A stretch of 64,000 nucleotides of DNA from Phytohabitans sp037414955 (GTDB lineage Bacteria > Actinomycetota > Actinomycetes > Mycobacteriales > Micromonosporaceae): positions 1-64,000 of the forward strand of contig JBBEWH010000017.1 in NCBI GenBank assembly GCA_037414955.1, in the 5' to 3' direction. Of the stretch, positions 24,268 through 33,138 are shown in pieces; within the stretch, counting starts at the first letter, position 1, and each line of letters starts with the position of its first letter. Under the pieces are notes generated by a model, which saw nothing but the letters and a program-made list of their open reading frames with translations, was not told where the DNA came from and made no database searches. The translations under genes were made by a program, and so were the position numbers.

Positions 24268-25446
24268 CTAGGCGGGGATGCCCATGCGTTCGGCCAGGCC
24301 GGCGAGGCCGGGCAGGCGCTGCTTGTGCCGGCGCGGCAGCAGCTCGGCGATGATCGTGCGGGCGATGGTCTGGTGCGGCAGCATCTCGGCGGCGAGCCGC
24401 TCCACCGTGCGCAGCGTGTCGACCGCGTCCTGAGACCGCCAGTCGCTCATCTGCGCCCAGGCCACGTTCAGCAGGTACCGGGCATGCATCGCGGTGGGCG
24501 CGGCGGCCGGGTTCGCCACCCGTTCGGCCAGCTTGATCGCCTGCCGGGGCCGGTCGGCGGCGATCGCCACGTCGACCGCCTTCATGGCGGCCACCGTGGG
24601 GCCGAACGCCGCGCCCACGTACCGGCTGCGGTAATCGCCACCCATCCGCGCCGCCGCGGCGCGCACCAGCCCGAGCATCTCCTGCGCCTCGGACTGCCGG
24701 CCGGACCGGGCGACCGCGGTCGTGCCGTACCGCAGCAGTTCGCCCCACACCGCCACCTGGTCGAGGGACGCCCGGGACAGCGTCGGCTCGATCCGCTCGG
24801 CAGTGGACACCGCGACGTGCTCCGCCTCCGACCACAGGCCCTGCCGGGACAGCACCCAGGAGCGGGTGGCCTGCTGCGTGGCGTAGAGCAGTTCGTCGCC
24901 GGCCGCCTCGGCCGCCCGCATGGCCTCGGCGAGCGCGACGTGCGCGAGGTCTTCGTGGGCGAGGTGCGCGAGCAGCGACGCGGAGATCTGCATGAGCTGG
25001 GCCAGCTGCGCCCACGCGGGCGCGCCGGGCCGGTCGGCCGCCGCGCGCGTCGCGGCGATCCGGTCGGGCAGGTCGTGGGCCAGCTCGCCGTACCGGCCGG
25101 CCCAGTAGAGCCGCCACACCTCCGCGACGCCCGCGCGCAGCTCCACCGCCGGTGGCGGCTCCACCTCCACAGGCAGGAGACCGAGTACCGCGCGGCGGAC
25201 CGCGCCGACCTGACCGTTCGCGGGACCGGCGGGCAGCCCGTGCGGCTTGCCCAGCAGGTCGGCCGGGGTGACGTCGAGGGCGCCGGCGAGCGCGGTCAGC
25301 GTGGTGATCCGGGTGGCGTGCCGCTGCCCCTGCTCCAGCTTGCGCACGAGGTCGACCGAGACGCCCGCGCGCTCGGCCAGGTCGCGCTGCGACATCGCCC
25401 GCCGGTGGCGTAGGGCGGACAGCTGATTGCCGAGCGTAGACCGCAT
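24268..25446 (-). CDS. XRE-family regulator with TPR-like C-terminal region
   Basis: A 392-residue transcription regulator. The N-terminus is a Cro/CI helix-turn-helix (LSALRHRRAMSQRDLAERAGVSVDLVRKLEQGQRHATRITTLTALAGALDV). The remaining 300 residues are Ala/Arg-rich helices in a repeated pattern like tetratricopeptide or NPRR-type regulators of actinomycetes, which may sense a small peptide or ligand. ATG 25446 has GAGGAG seven bases upstream; the in-frame extension into the palindromic element is rejected. Stop lies four bases outside that element. Target genes are not evident, and autoregulation is possible. Confidence 0.85.
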   Translation of the reverse strand: MRSTLGNQLSALRHRRAMSQRDLAERAGVSVDLVRKLEQGQRHATRITTLTALAGALDVTPADLLGKPHGLPAGPANGQVGAVRRAVLGLLPVEVEPPPAVELRAGVAEVWRLYWAGRYGELAHDLPDRIAATRAAADRPGAPAWAQLAQLMQISASLLAHLAHEDLAHVALAEAMRAAEAAGDELLYATQQATRSWVLSRQGLWSEAEHVAVSTAERIEPTLSRASLDQVAVWGELLRYGTTAVARSGRQSEAQEMLGLVRAAAARMGGDYRSRYVGAAFGPTVAAMKAVDVAIAADRPRQAIKLAERVANPAAAPTAMHARYLLNVAWAQMSDWRSQDAVDTLRTVERLAAEMLPHQTIARTIIAELLPRRHKQRLPGLAGLAERMGIPA

Positions 25447-25542
25447 CGCAGCTCCTCGGCTGAGGACCGTCTGATATCGACGGTAGGCGCTGCTCAGGCC
25501 CCGGGCATAGTCCCCAAAAGACGAATGAATCCGCCCCCTCCC

Positions 25543-25598
25543 CATGATCAGGGCGTCCTTCAAGTCGTTAGAACTACTTGAAGGACGCCTTGATCATG
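25543..25598. repeat. 56-bp palindromic element, copy 7
   Basis: Between tandem leftward genes (dNTPase, then XRE regulator). The left arm has AGGGCG where the right arm has CGCCTT, giving a G-T/A-C pair. Apex reads TCGTTAGAACTA, so one arm carries the AAGTCG variant and the other AAGTAG. Confidence 0.85.
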
Positions 25599-25601
25599 GA
25601 G

Positions 25602-27110
25602 TTAGAGGACGAATGAGTCGGTCCAGAGCTGGCGGGAGCGTCCGGAGAGGGCGTCCAGCATCGCGGCCGCCTGGCTGTCGGTCAGCGCCGCCACGAAGTC
25701 GATGATGGCCCGGCCGCGGGCCCGGCCCGTCCGGTCCTCGGCAGCGGGACCCAGCTCCGCCTCCGCCATCTCCACCAGGTCGTGCAGGCGCCGCGGGAGG
25801 CGGGCCTGCTCGTCCGGGTCGAGCAGCCACCCGTGCAGCGCGGACACCAGGGTGGCCAGCAGGTTGGCCTGGCCGCGCTGGTGCAGCGCCAGATCCGGCC
25901 GGGCCAGGACAAACCGCTTGTGTACGAGTTTGAGCACCTGCACCTCGTGCCACTGCACCGGAGCCAGGAGCACGTGCCCGGAGCGCACCGTCGGCTGCGG
26001 GTCGACCGAGATCGCGCCGATCAGCCGGCCGGTCCACCGGGCCGAGAACCGGGCGACGTACTGCTCCGCCTCCACCGAACCGTCGAACGGCGCCGCCAGC
26101 AGGCCGTCGACCAGCTCGTGGCGGACGTGCTCGACCGCGTCGGCGAACGCGTCGTCGTCGCTGATCCAGCTGTCCTTGCGATGCAGCTGCCGGCGCAGCT
26201 GTTCGATCGAGCGCCCCGGCTGGCGGGACATCGCGTCCAGCTCCGCGCCTTCCCGGGAGCGCAGTTCGGCGCGCTCGTTCTGCCAGGCGATCAGCTCGGC
26301 GGCCACCGCGCCCTGCTGGAGCACCCCCACCCGGTAGAAGTCCTCGACGTCGTGGATGGCGTACGCGATGTCGTCCGCGGTGTCCATGACCGACGCCTCG
26401 ACGGTCTGCTGCCAGTCGCTGATCAGGCCGGCGAACGGCGCCCGCGCGTCGCGGAGGTCGTTGACCTCCGTGCCGTACGCGCTGAACTTGGCCGATCCGC
26501 TGCCCGGGTCGTCCGGTGGCGCGGACGCGCCGCGCGGCGGCGGGTCGAGCAGCCGCGGATGCGGGTCCGGGTACGCGTGCCGGGTCCACGGGTACTTCAG
26601 CATCGCCGCCCGCACGGCGGCGGTCAGGTCCAGACCGGTCGCCTCGCCGCGGATCTCCGTGCTGGTCACGATCCGGTACGACTGCGCGTTGCCCTCGAAG
26701 CCGTCCGGCAGCCCGAGGCGGTGCCGGGCCAACCGGTCCAGCACCTGCTCCCCGAGGTGCCCGAACGGCGGGTGGCCCAGGTCGTGGCCGAGCGCGGCCG
26801 CCTCCACCACGTCCGGGTCGCAGCCGCCCAGCTTGTCGAGCAGATCCCGGTACCGGTCGTCGGCGCTCAGCCGCTCGGCGATGGCGCGCGCCACCTGGGC
26901 GACCTTGAGGCTGTGGGTGAGCCGGTTGTGCACCAGCAGGCCGGAACCGCCGGGGCTGATCACCTGGGTGACGCCGCCGAGGCGGGCGAAGAACGGCGAG
27001 CTGACGATGCGGTCCCGGTCCACCCGGAACGGGCTGGCCGCCAGGTCACCGGGTGCGATGGCGGTGCCGCCGAAGAGGCGCCGCGCCCGCCCGTCGACCG
27101 AGTTCCGCAT
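25602..27110 (-). CDS. dgt: dGTPase-like deoxynucleoside triphosphate triphosphohydrolase
   Basis: A 502-residue HD-domain hydrolase that should cleave dNTPs to nucleoside and triphosphate and so limit nucleotide pools. The metal-binding pattern is complete: His in VHNRLTHSLKVAQVARAIA, HD in AALGHDLGHPPFGHLGE, and the last Asp in SVMDTADDIAYAIHDVEDF. The family ending with an LQLWTDSFVL-like tail is seen. A Pro-rich stretch near residue 200 (PHPRLLDPPPRGASAPPDDPG) interrupts the domain and looks like a loop common in actinobacterial homologs. ATG 27110 is supported by the conserved N-terminus. It is flanked by palindromic elements at both ends. Confidence 0.9.
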   Translation of the reverse strand: MRNSVDGRARRLFGGTAIAPGDLAASPFRVDRDRIVSSPFFARLGGVTQVISPGGSGLLVHNRLTHSLKVAQVARAIAERLSADDRYRDLLDKLGGCDPDVVEAAALGHDLGHPPFGHLGEQVLDRLARHRLGLPDGFEGNAQSYRIVTSTEIRGEATGLDLTAAVRAAMLKYPWTRHAYPDPHPRLLDPPPRGASAPPDDPGSGSAKFSAYGTEVNDLRDARAPFAGLISDWQQTVEASVMDTADDIAYAIHDVEDFYRVGVLQQGAVAAELIAWQNERAELRSREGAELDAMSRQPGRSIEQLRRQLHRKDSWISDDDAFADAVEHVRHELVDGLLAAPFDGSVEAEQYVARFSARWTGRLIGAISVDPQPTVRSGHVLLAPVQWHEVQVLKLVHKRFVLARPDLALHQRGQANLLATLVSALHGWLLDPDEQARLPRRLHDLVEMAEAELGPAAEDRTGRARGRAIIDFVAALTDSQAAAMLDALSGRSRQLWTDSFVL

Positions 27111-27131
27111 GATCAGACGCTACCCCTCCCC

Positions 27132-27187
27132 CATGATCAGGGCGTCCTTCTAGTCGTTAGAACTACGTGAAGGACGCCCTGATCATG
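27132..27187. repeat. 56-bp palindromic element, copy 8
   Basis: Between tandem leftward genes, 22 bp upstream of the dNTPase start and 7 bp after the stop of the small Cys-containing gene. AGGGCG/CGCCCT is a compensated variant. Runs CCCCC and GGGGG flank the arms and extend the stem by up to five pairs. Confidence 0.86.
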
Positions 27188-27193
27188 GGGGGA

Positions 27194-27421
27194 TTACGGG
27201 CGGGTCCAGGCGATGAAGCGTTCGTAGAGCTGCGTGGGGGTGGCCTCGGTCAGGTCAGCGGCGGCGTGGCCGAGCTGGGTGGCCATGTAGACCGCCAGGT
27301 TGACCTTCTGGTCGCCGTACTCGGCACAGAGCTTCTCGCGCGCGGGCACGCACGGCCAGTCCTCCTCGCATGCGGTGCAGGTCCATGACGGCCGGACCGG
27401 CGTATGTTCGCCGGTGTCCAT
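27194..27421 (-). CDS. small conserved Cys-containing hypothetical protein
   Basis: A 75-residue soluble protein. Four cysteines, C15, C18, C24 and C32 (CTACEEDWPC and a later LCAEYG), are reminiscent of a small metal site. The C-terminal half is helical (VNLAVYMATQLGHAAADL) and ends TPTQLYERFIAWTRP. Similar small actinobacterial proteins exist and some are labelled flavin reductase in databases, which the sequence does not support. No signal peptide or membrane segment. It precedes dgt on the same strand but is separated from it by a palindromic element. Confidence 0.65.
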   Translation of the reverse strand: MDTGEHTPVRPSWTCTACEEDWPCVPAREKLCAEYGDQKVNLAVYMATQLGHAAADLTEATPTQLYERFIAWTRP

Positions 27422-27576
27422 GCTCCTTCACCCCCATCGTCCAGTCGATGTGAGGAACCGTAAGTCGCGGAGCGCCGCCGGAGGTGGGGCACGATGGCCT
27501 ACCCCGTCGAAAACGTGATGGCACCTGCGTGACGCACCGTCCTACCGTCCAACGATTTTGATCATGGACGGGGATG

Positions 27577-27590
27577 TAGCACATATGCTA
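27577..27590. promoter_or_regulatory. inverted repeat upstream of ABC exporter operon
   Basis: TAGCA-CATA-TGCTA, a 5-bp inverted repeat with 4-bp spacer, lies about 40 bp before the exporter ATG. A TTGACA at 27595-27600 follows. The site may be the operator of the small XRE regulator encoded at the end of the same operon, which is a guess. Confidence 0.35.
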
Positions 27591-27628
27591 TTTCTTGACA
27601 GAGACCTGATACGGGGAGGTAAAGGTCT

Positions 27629-28600
27629 ATGACGTTGACGGGACAGACACAGGCGCAGGCCGGCATCGTCCAGCCGCCCGACGGCGACCTCGCCATCGAC
27701 GTGCGCGACCTGCGGATGCGCTACGGGCAGACCGACGTGCTCACCGGCGTCTCGTTCACCGCGCGCCGGGGCGAGGTGCTGGCGCTGCTCGGCCCCAACG
27801 GCGCCGGCAAGACGACCACGATCGAGATCCTGGAGGGCTTCCGGATCCGGTCGGCAGGCGACGTCACGGTGCTGGGGGTCGACCCGGCCCGCGGCGGCGA
27901 GGCGTGGCGCGCCCGGCTCGGCGTGGTGCTGCAGTCGTGGCGCGACCACGGCAAGTGGCGCATTCGCGAGCTGCTGAAGCACCTGGGCAGCTACTACGCG
28001 CCCTACGCGAAGAGCGGGACCCGCCCGCCGTGGGAAGTGGATGAGTTGATCGACGCGGTCGGGCTCACCCCGCACGCGCACAAGCGGATCGGACAGCTGT
28101 CCGGCGGTCAGCGGCGCCGGCTCGACGTGGCGATCGGCATCGTGGGCCGTCCCGAGGTGCTGTTCCTGGACGAGCCGACCGCCGGCTTCGATCCGGAGGC
28201 GCGCCGCGAGTTTCACGACCTGGTGCACCGGCTCGCCGATCTCGACGACACCACGATCCTGCTGACCACGCACGACCTCGACGAGGCCGAGAAGCTGGCC
28301 GACCGCATCCTGATCCTGGCCGGCGGCTCGATCATCGCCAACGGCTCGGCCGACCAGCTCTCCCGGCTCATCACCACCGAGGCGGAGGTGCGCTGGAGCC
28401 GCGACGGCGAGCGCTTCGTGCACGCCACGGCCGACGCCACCCGCTTCGTGCGCGAGCTGTTCCAGCAGTACGGCGACGCGGTCGCCGACCTGGAGGTACG
28501 CCGGGCCAGCCTGGAGGACACCTACATGGCCCTGGTGCGCGAGTTCGAGTCCGGCCGCAGCGGCGCCGCCCTGCGTACCTTCGAGGAGGCGACCCGATGA
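27629..28600 (+). CDS. ABC transporter ATP-binding protein (DrrA type)
   Basis: A 323-residue ATPase of a multidrug or lipid-type ABC-2 exporter. Walker A is LLGPNGAGKTTTIEIL, the signature is QLSGGQRRRLDVAIG, Walker B is VLFLDEPTAGFDPEAR, and the switch His is in ILLTTHDLDEAEKLADR. A C-terminal extension of about 80 residues (DrrA-like) follows with GERFVHATADATRFV. GGGAGGT lies 8 nt ahead of the ATG. It overlaps the permease gene by four bases (ATGA), so the two are coupled. Substrate unknown; the operon also encodes a small XRE regulator. Confidence 0.93.
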   Translation: MTLTGQTQAQAGIVQPPDGDLAIDVRDLRMRYGQTDVLTGVSFTARRGEVLALLGPNGAGKTTTIEILEGFRIRSAGDVTVLGVDPARGGEAWRARLGVVLQSWRDHGKWRIRELLKHLGSYYAPYAKSGTRPPWEVDELIDAVGLTPHAHKRIGQLSGGQRRRLDVAIGIVGRPEVLFLDEPTAGFDPEARREFHDLVHRLADLDDTTILLTTHDLDEAEKLADRILILAGGSIIANGSADQLSRLITTEAEVRWSRDGERFVHATADATRFVRELFQQYGDAVADLEVRRASLEDTYMALVREFESGRSGAALRTFEEATR

Positions 28601-29451
28601 CACCGACCGCCGTCGCGGCGCGTGCGGGCCTCACCCGCGGCTGGATCGAGCTGCGCCAGACCTTCACCAACGGGCAAGACCTGTGGAACTACATCTTTCC
28701 CACGGTGATCCTGCTGGGGGTGATGTTCTTCATGGGCGACGCCAAGGTGCCGGGCACGGAGTTCTCGCTCAGCTCCCGCACGCTGCCCAGCGTGCTGGGC
28801 ATGGGCATCGCGTTCGGTGGACTGATCACCATGGCGATGGTGCTCTCCATCGACCGGGAGGACGGCACCCTGCTGCGCGCCAAGGCGACGCCGAACGGCA
28901 TGCTCGGCTACCTCGTCGGCAAGATCGTGCTGGTGTCCGGCATGGGGATATTCAGCCTGGCGATCCAGCTCGGCTCCGGTCTCACGCTGGCCAGTGACGG
29001 ACTCGCCCTCGACGACCCCACCGCCTGGCTGACGCTGGTCGCGGTGCTGGCGGTCGGCATGGTGGCCACCATGCCGCTGGGTGCCATCTTCGGCTCGCTG
29101 GTGTCCAACCCGCGCAACCTCGGCATGATCATGCTGCCAACGATGGGCCTGATCGCCACGTCGGGCATCTTCTACCCGATCACGAACTTCCCGATCTGGC
29201 TGCAGTGGATCGCCCAGGTGTTCCCGATCTACTGGCTGGGCCTCGGCATGCGGTCGGCCCTGCTGCCGGACAGCATGGCGGCGGTCGAGCTCGGCCACTC
29301 CTGGCGCCACCTGGAAACGTTCGGTGTGCTCGGCGCCTGGGCCGTGGTCGGGCTTGTCGTCGCGCCGATGGTGTTGCGCCGGATGGCCCGGCGCGAGTCC
29401 GGGTCGAGCGTGGCGGCGCGGCGCGAGAAGGCCATGCAGCGGATAGCGTGA
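28597..29451 (+). CDS. ABC-2 type transporter permease
   Basis: A 284-residue membrane protein with six predicted transmembrane helices, the partner of the preceding ATPase. Hydrophobic segments are at about 25-45, 60-80, 105-130, 145-165, 175-195 and 240-260. The conserved ABC-2 segment GLIATSGIFYPITNFPIWLQWIAQVFPIYWLGLGMR is present. The C-terminus is basic and cytoplasmic. It starts within the ATPase stop codon and is followed after ten bases by the XRE regulator gene. Confidence 0.92.
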   Translation: MTPTAVAARAGLTRGWIELRQTFTNGQDLWNYIFPTVILLGVMFFMGDAKVPGTEFSLSSRTLPSVLGMGIAFGGLITMAMVLSIDREDGTLLRAKATPNGMLGYLVGKIVLVSGMGIFSLAIQLGSGLTLASDGLALDDPTAWLTLVAVLAVGMVATMPLGAIFGSLVSNPRNLGMIMLPTMGLIATSGIFYPITNFPIWLQWIAQVFPIYWLGLGMRSALLPDSMAAVELGHSWRHLETFGVLGAWAVVGLVVAPMVLRRMARRESGSSVAARREKAMQRIA

Positions 29452-29461
29452 GGCGGTGCCG

Positions 29462-29710
29462 ATGAGTGAGATGATCTACAACCGCATCGCGGTGCTCCGC
29501 GCCGAACGCGGCATCTCCCGGCGACAGCTCTCCGAGGCGCTAGGGGTCCACTACCAGACGGTCGGCTATCTCGAGCGCGGCGAGTTCAGCCCCAGCCTGC
29601 ACCTGGCGCTGCGCATCGCCGAGTACTTCGAGGTACCGGTCGAGGTGGTGTTCTCCACCAAGCCGTTCCCCCGGATCGGTGCCGCGCCGTCCGCAGCCCA
29701 AGCCTCATGA
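29462..29710 (+). CDS. small XRE-family regulator in exporter operon
   Basis: An 82-residue protein, almost only a helix-turn-helix: YNRIAVLRAERGISRRQLSEALGVHYQTVGYLERGEFSPSLHLALRIAEYFEVPVEVVFSTKPFP. It is of the short YgiT/Cro type with a beta-like VFSTKPF end. ATG 29462 is chosen, with GTG 29456 possible. It ends the exporter operon and probably regulates it, as in many ABC-2/XRE pairs. The final Ser codon and the TGA stop come from the following palindromic element. Confidence 0.88.
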   Translation: MSEMIYNRIAVLRAERGISRRQLSEALGVHYQTVGYLERGEFSPSLHLALRIAEYFEVPVEVVFSTKPFPRIGAAPSAAQAS

Positions 29711-29761
29711 TCAAGGCGTCCTTCACGTAGTTCCAGCTACGTGAAGGACGCCTTGATCTTG
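29706..29761. repeat. 56-bp palindromic element, copy 9
   Basis: At convergent gene ends, and contains the XRE stop codon at 29708-29710. TTCACGTAG pairs with CTACGTGAA, a fully compensated variant of the consensus. The right end reads GATCTTG instead of GATCATG. Confidence 0.87.
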
Positions 29762-29765
29762 GGAG

Positions 29766-32700
29766 CTACTTCAGGGCGTACGCCCGGATGATGGTCTGCT
29801 CGACCGTGTTCCCGGCGCTGTCCGCCGCGGCCGCCTTCAGCGAGACGTAGCCCGCGCCTGACGGGTGTTGCAGCAGCGCCACCCGGTCGACCCCGGAGCC
29901 GGCCAGCGGCACCTTGCGCCACGTCTTGCCGTCGTCGTACGACGCCTGCACGGTCACGCTCTTCAGCGTGCCGAACTCGCCACCGACCTGCCGCTGCACA
30001 TAGACGGGTACGGCGAACGGCCGTCCCGCCGGTGCCCGGTTCAGCTCGTCCAGGGCCGGCGCGAACCGCATCGCCATCAACGGCAGCGCCTTCCACCCAT
30101 CCGCCACCTCGGCGGACCGGAACGTCCAAGCCCCGGTGACCTCCGTGGACAGGCCGAGGCTCGGCCGGGTGATGGCCGCCTCCACCCGGAACGTGGCGCC
30201 ATCGGCCGGCACGTTGAACGTCGCAAAGGTGCTGGGATCCTCACCGATTCGCTCGCCGTTCCGGTAGAGCGTCACCCGCGCCGTATCCGCGACATACCAG
30301 CCGGAATGGTTCCGCGCCTGGTCGCCGAACATCTCCAGGTCGAAGCCGAGCAGGTTGCCCTCACGGAAGCCGAACGACCCCTCGTAGGCCGGATCCTCCG
30401 GGAACGCCGGGCCGAAGGGGCCGACGTTCCACCGCTCGGTCACCGGCTTGCCCAGCCGGTACGTCACCGGCGCGGAGCTGATCACACCGTCGTAGAAGTC
30501 CCCGCTCGGGTAGGCGAGCGTCGAGAAGAACGGCACCCCCGGCGTGAAGTACTCGGTGAGCTTCGCCGGTGCCGCGAACTCCACGATGAAGTCCTTCGCG
30601 ACCCGTTGACCGGGCGTCACCGCCGCGATCCGGGTGTTCACCTTGGCGAGTTCCCGGTCTCGAACCCGGCGGGTCAGCTCCGCCGGCACCCCGCCCTGCC
30701 GCGACCACTGGAGGTGGTAGAGGTACGGGCTGTTCTTGTACGCACCCGCGCCGTCGGGCTTGGCCATGCCGGCCGCCATCGTGAACGTGTACTCCGCACC
30801 CGGTGCCGACGTCTCGGTCGGCCAGACGGACACGCCGTCGAAGCTACCGAGCCCGATGCCCATGCCGGTGTCGCCCCAGACCGCCTTCCGTTCGAAGAGC
30901 AGCCCCGCCTCGCCGGCCGTGGCCTCGGGCCGGTCCACAGTGAACCCGACCGGCTTGGCCTGCCGCGCGTCCAGGGTCACCGAGCCGTCGCCGTCGACCA
31001 CGAAGGTCGGCTCCGCCAGCAGCGCCATCGCCTCCTGGTCCGGCATGTCGATGAAGGCCTCGAAGTAGTACCGGCCCTTGGGGAGCCGGGCCACCACCGT
31101 GCCGGAAGCGTCGTACGGCAGGATCGCCTCCTCCCGGTCGAGGTTGACGAACCGGGTGCCGTAGGCCGCCGTGAGCTCGCCCATGTTGTCCACGAAGGAC
31201 AGCTTCACGTCGTAGCTCTCCACCTCGCGGGTGACCCCGACCGGCGTGCGGACGGTGGTCTGTCCGTCGCTGGCGATGAGCGCACCGCCGTAGGTCCCGT
31301 CCGCCGCCGGCACTCGGGTGTTCGTGACCAGCGTGACCGCCGCGCTGCCGCCCGCCGGCACCGTGATTTTCTTCGGTTCGAGAGTGAACATGCCCGCGGG
31401 CGCCTGGTCCACGTCGACCGTGAGGTCCAACGTCACCGGTGTGGTGCCCAGGTTCCGGTAGGTGATCTCCTTGCTGATCGGCTCGTCGTCGTCATGCGGC
31501 CAGCGCACGGTGCCGTTGCTCACCGAACCGACGGACGCCACGACCTGCTGCGTCACCGCCCGCGCCACGTCGAGGCGGCCGGCGCCCTGCTCGTACACCG
31601 TCGGGCCGTCGCTCGGCTTCGCGCTGCCCATCAGAGCCGGCTTCAGCTCGTCCGCGTCCCAATCCTCATGCTGCCCGGCGAGGATCGCCGCCGCGCCGGC
31701 CACGTGCGGTGCGGCCATCGAGGTACCCGGCAGCTGCAGGTACCGGCCGTCGACCACCGGCCAGTCCTCGGCCAGCAGCGCGCCGTCGGCCAGCGACGCG
31801 ACGATATCCACGCCCGGTGCGGTGATGTCGGGCTTGAGCGCGCGGTCACCCCAGCGCGGGCCACGGCTGGAGAAGTCGGCGAGCGCGTCGTTCTTGTCGA
31901 CCGCGCCGACGGTGAGCGCCTCGTCCGCCGCGCCCGGGCTGCCGATGAACCCGTCCGGCCCGCTGTTGCCCGCCGAGATGACGAACAACGTGCCCGAGTC
32001 CTTCGTGAGCTGGTTGACCGCCTGCTCCATCGGGTCGGTGCCGTCGCCCGGGAACGGGGTGCCCAGGCTCATGTTCACCACGTCGGCGCCCTGCTCGACC
32101 GCCCACTGCATGCCGGCGATGATCTCCGACTCGTATCCGCCGCCGAAGTCGTCCAGCACCTTGCCGTTGAGCAGTTTGGCATCCGGCGCCACGCCTTGAT
32201 ATTTGCCGCCGGAGGCGGCACCGCTGCCGGTGATGATGCCGGCCACGTGCGTGCCGTGCCCGAACCGGTCGTCCACACCGGACTCGGCGTCGGTGAAGTT
32301 CCGGGCCGCCGTCACCGCATCGGCCAGATCGGGGTGATCCGTGTCGATGCCGGTGTCCAGCACCGCGACCGTGGTGCCCTTGCCCGTGTGGCCCGCCTGC
32401 CACGCAGTCGGCGCACCCACCTGCGGCACGCTGGTGTCCAGCGACGCCGTGACCTTGCTGTCCAGCCAGACCGTCTTCGTCCCGCCGCTGCGCGCCGCGG
32501 CGCTACCGGCGACCGTGCCCCAGAACGCGGTGGCGTCCTTCTTGGACACCTCGACGACGTCGCCGTTGACGCTCGGCAGGTCGCGGGCCGTCCGGGCGCT
32601 CGCTCCTCCGGTGTAGGTCACGATCAGCGGCACCTCGGCGGACGCCCGGTCGTCGTACCCGAACTCGATCAGCTTGGACACATTGAACAGCCGGCGGTCC

Positions 32701-32996
32701 ACGCGGCCCTGCGCCACCAGCGGCGCGGCGTCGCTGGGAATCACGTACATGTCGCCACGCTCGAGTTGACGCGCGAACCGGATCTTGTCGCGGCCCTTGC
32801 CCCGCCGCTCGGTCAGGATCCGCTCCCGACCGTCGTTCACCTGCACCAGTACCCGGTCGCCGGTCACCAGGGTGACCCACCGCTGCTGGTCGCGCTGTTT
32901 CGGTGCGCTGGGCGCCGCACTCGCCGGCGCCGTGAGTGTCCCGCCGAGCAGCGCCATCACCGCGCCACCCACCGCGAGCCGTCTCAACGGCCTCAT
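29766..32996 (-). CDS. secreted subtilisin-like (S8) serine protease, large
   Basis: A 1,076-residue exported protease. ATG 32996 has GGGGAGG directly ahead and starts a clear signal peptide (MRPLRRLAVGGAVMALLGGTLTAPASA). Residues 28-190 form a pro-region with a PA-like start. The S8 catalytic domain has Asp214 (VAVLDTGIDTDHPDL), His247 (RFGHGTHVAGI), oxyanion Asn (VISAGNSG) and Ser426 (LPGTSMAAPHVAG). The C-terminal 600 residues are beta-rich domains of Fn3-like character with Thr/Val-rich strands, as in large extracellular actinomycete subtilases. The upstream in-frame extension reaches into the neighbouring palindromic element and is rejected. Monocistronic, bounded by elements on both sides. 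Confidence 0.93.
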   Translation of the reverse strand: MRPLRRLAVGGAVMALLGGTLTAPASAAPSAPKQRDQQRWVTLVTGDRVLVQVNDGRERILTERRGKGRDKIRFARQLERGDMYVIPSDAAPLVAQGRVDRRLFNVSKLIEFGYDDRASAEVPLIVTYTGGASARTARDLPSVNGDVVEVSKKDATAFWGTVAGSAAARSGGTKTVWLDSKVTASLDTSVPQVGAPTAWQAGHTGKGTTVAVLDTGIDTDHPDLADAVTAARNFTDAESGVDDRFGHGTHVAGIITGSGAASGGKYQGVAPDAKLLNGKVLDDFGGGYESEIIAGMQWAVEQGADVVNMSLGTPFPGDGTDPMEQAVNQLTKDSGTLFVISAGNSGPDGFIGSPGAADEALTVGAVDKNDALADFSSRGPRWGDRALKPDITAPGVDIVASLADGALLAEDWPVVDGRYLQLPGTSMAAPHVAGAAAILAGQHEDWDADELKPALMGSAKPSDGPTVYEQGAGRLDVARAVTQQVVASVGSVSNGTVRWPHDDDEPISKEITYRNLGTTPVTLDLTVDVDQAPAGMFTLEPKKITVPAGGSAAVTLVTNTRVPAADGTYGGALIASDGQTTVRTPVGVTREVESYDVKLSFVDNMGELTAAYGTRFVNLDREEAILPYDASGTVVARLPKGRYYFEAFIDMPDQEAMALLAEPTFVVDGDGSVTLDARQAKPVGFTVDRPEATAGEAGLLFERKAVWGDTGMGIGLGSFDGVSVWPTETSAPGAEYTFTMAAGMAKPDGAGAYKNSPYLYHLQWSRQGGVPAELTRRVRDRELAKVNTRIAAVTPGQRVAKDFIVEFAAPAKLTEYFTPGVPFFSTLAYPSGDFYDGVISSAPVTYRLGKPVTERWNVGPFGPAFPEDPAYEGSFGFREGNLLGFDLEMFGDQARNHSGWYVADTARVTLYRNGERIGEDPSTFATFNVPADGATFRVEAAITRPSLGLSTEVTGAWTFRSAEVADGWKALPLMAMRFAPALDELNRAPAGRPFAVPVYVQRQVGGEFGTLKSVTVQASYDDGKTWRKVPLAGSGVDRVALLQHPSGAGYVSLKAAAADSAGNTVEQTIIRAYALK

Positions 32997-33068
32997 CAAA
33001 CCTCCCCATACTCGGTATGCACCTACCCCCACCGACGCGCCCACCCCGCCATCCGGTTGCCACCTCCC

Positions 33069-33124
33069 CATGATCAAGGCGTCCATCAAGTCGTTAGAGC
33101 GACTTGAAGGACGCCTTGATCATG
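33069..33124. repeat. 56-bp palindromic element, copy 10
   Basis: Between divergent genes (leftward subtilase, rightward membrane protein), a rare placement. Arms match with one difference (CCATCAAG against CCTTCAAG). The subtilase start is 72 bp to the left and the membrane protein start 15 bp to the right, so promoters must use or flank the element. Confidence 0.86.
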
Positions 33125-33138
33125 GGGAAGATAGCGCC

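Noticed and set aside
27550..27575. Half copy of the palindromic element before the ABC exporter
   Set aside because: Only GATCATGG matches, with a short CCGTCCA/TGGACGG stem; too little to call.
29865..33107. 1,080-codon rightward frame opposite the subtilase gene
   Set aside because: Arg/His/Leu-rich with no motif or signal; the opposite strand has all subtilase motifs.
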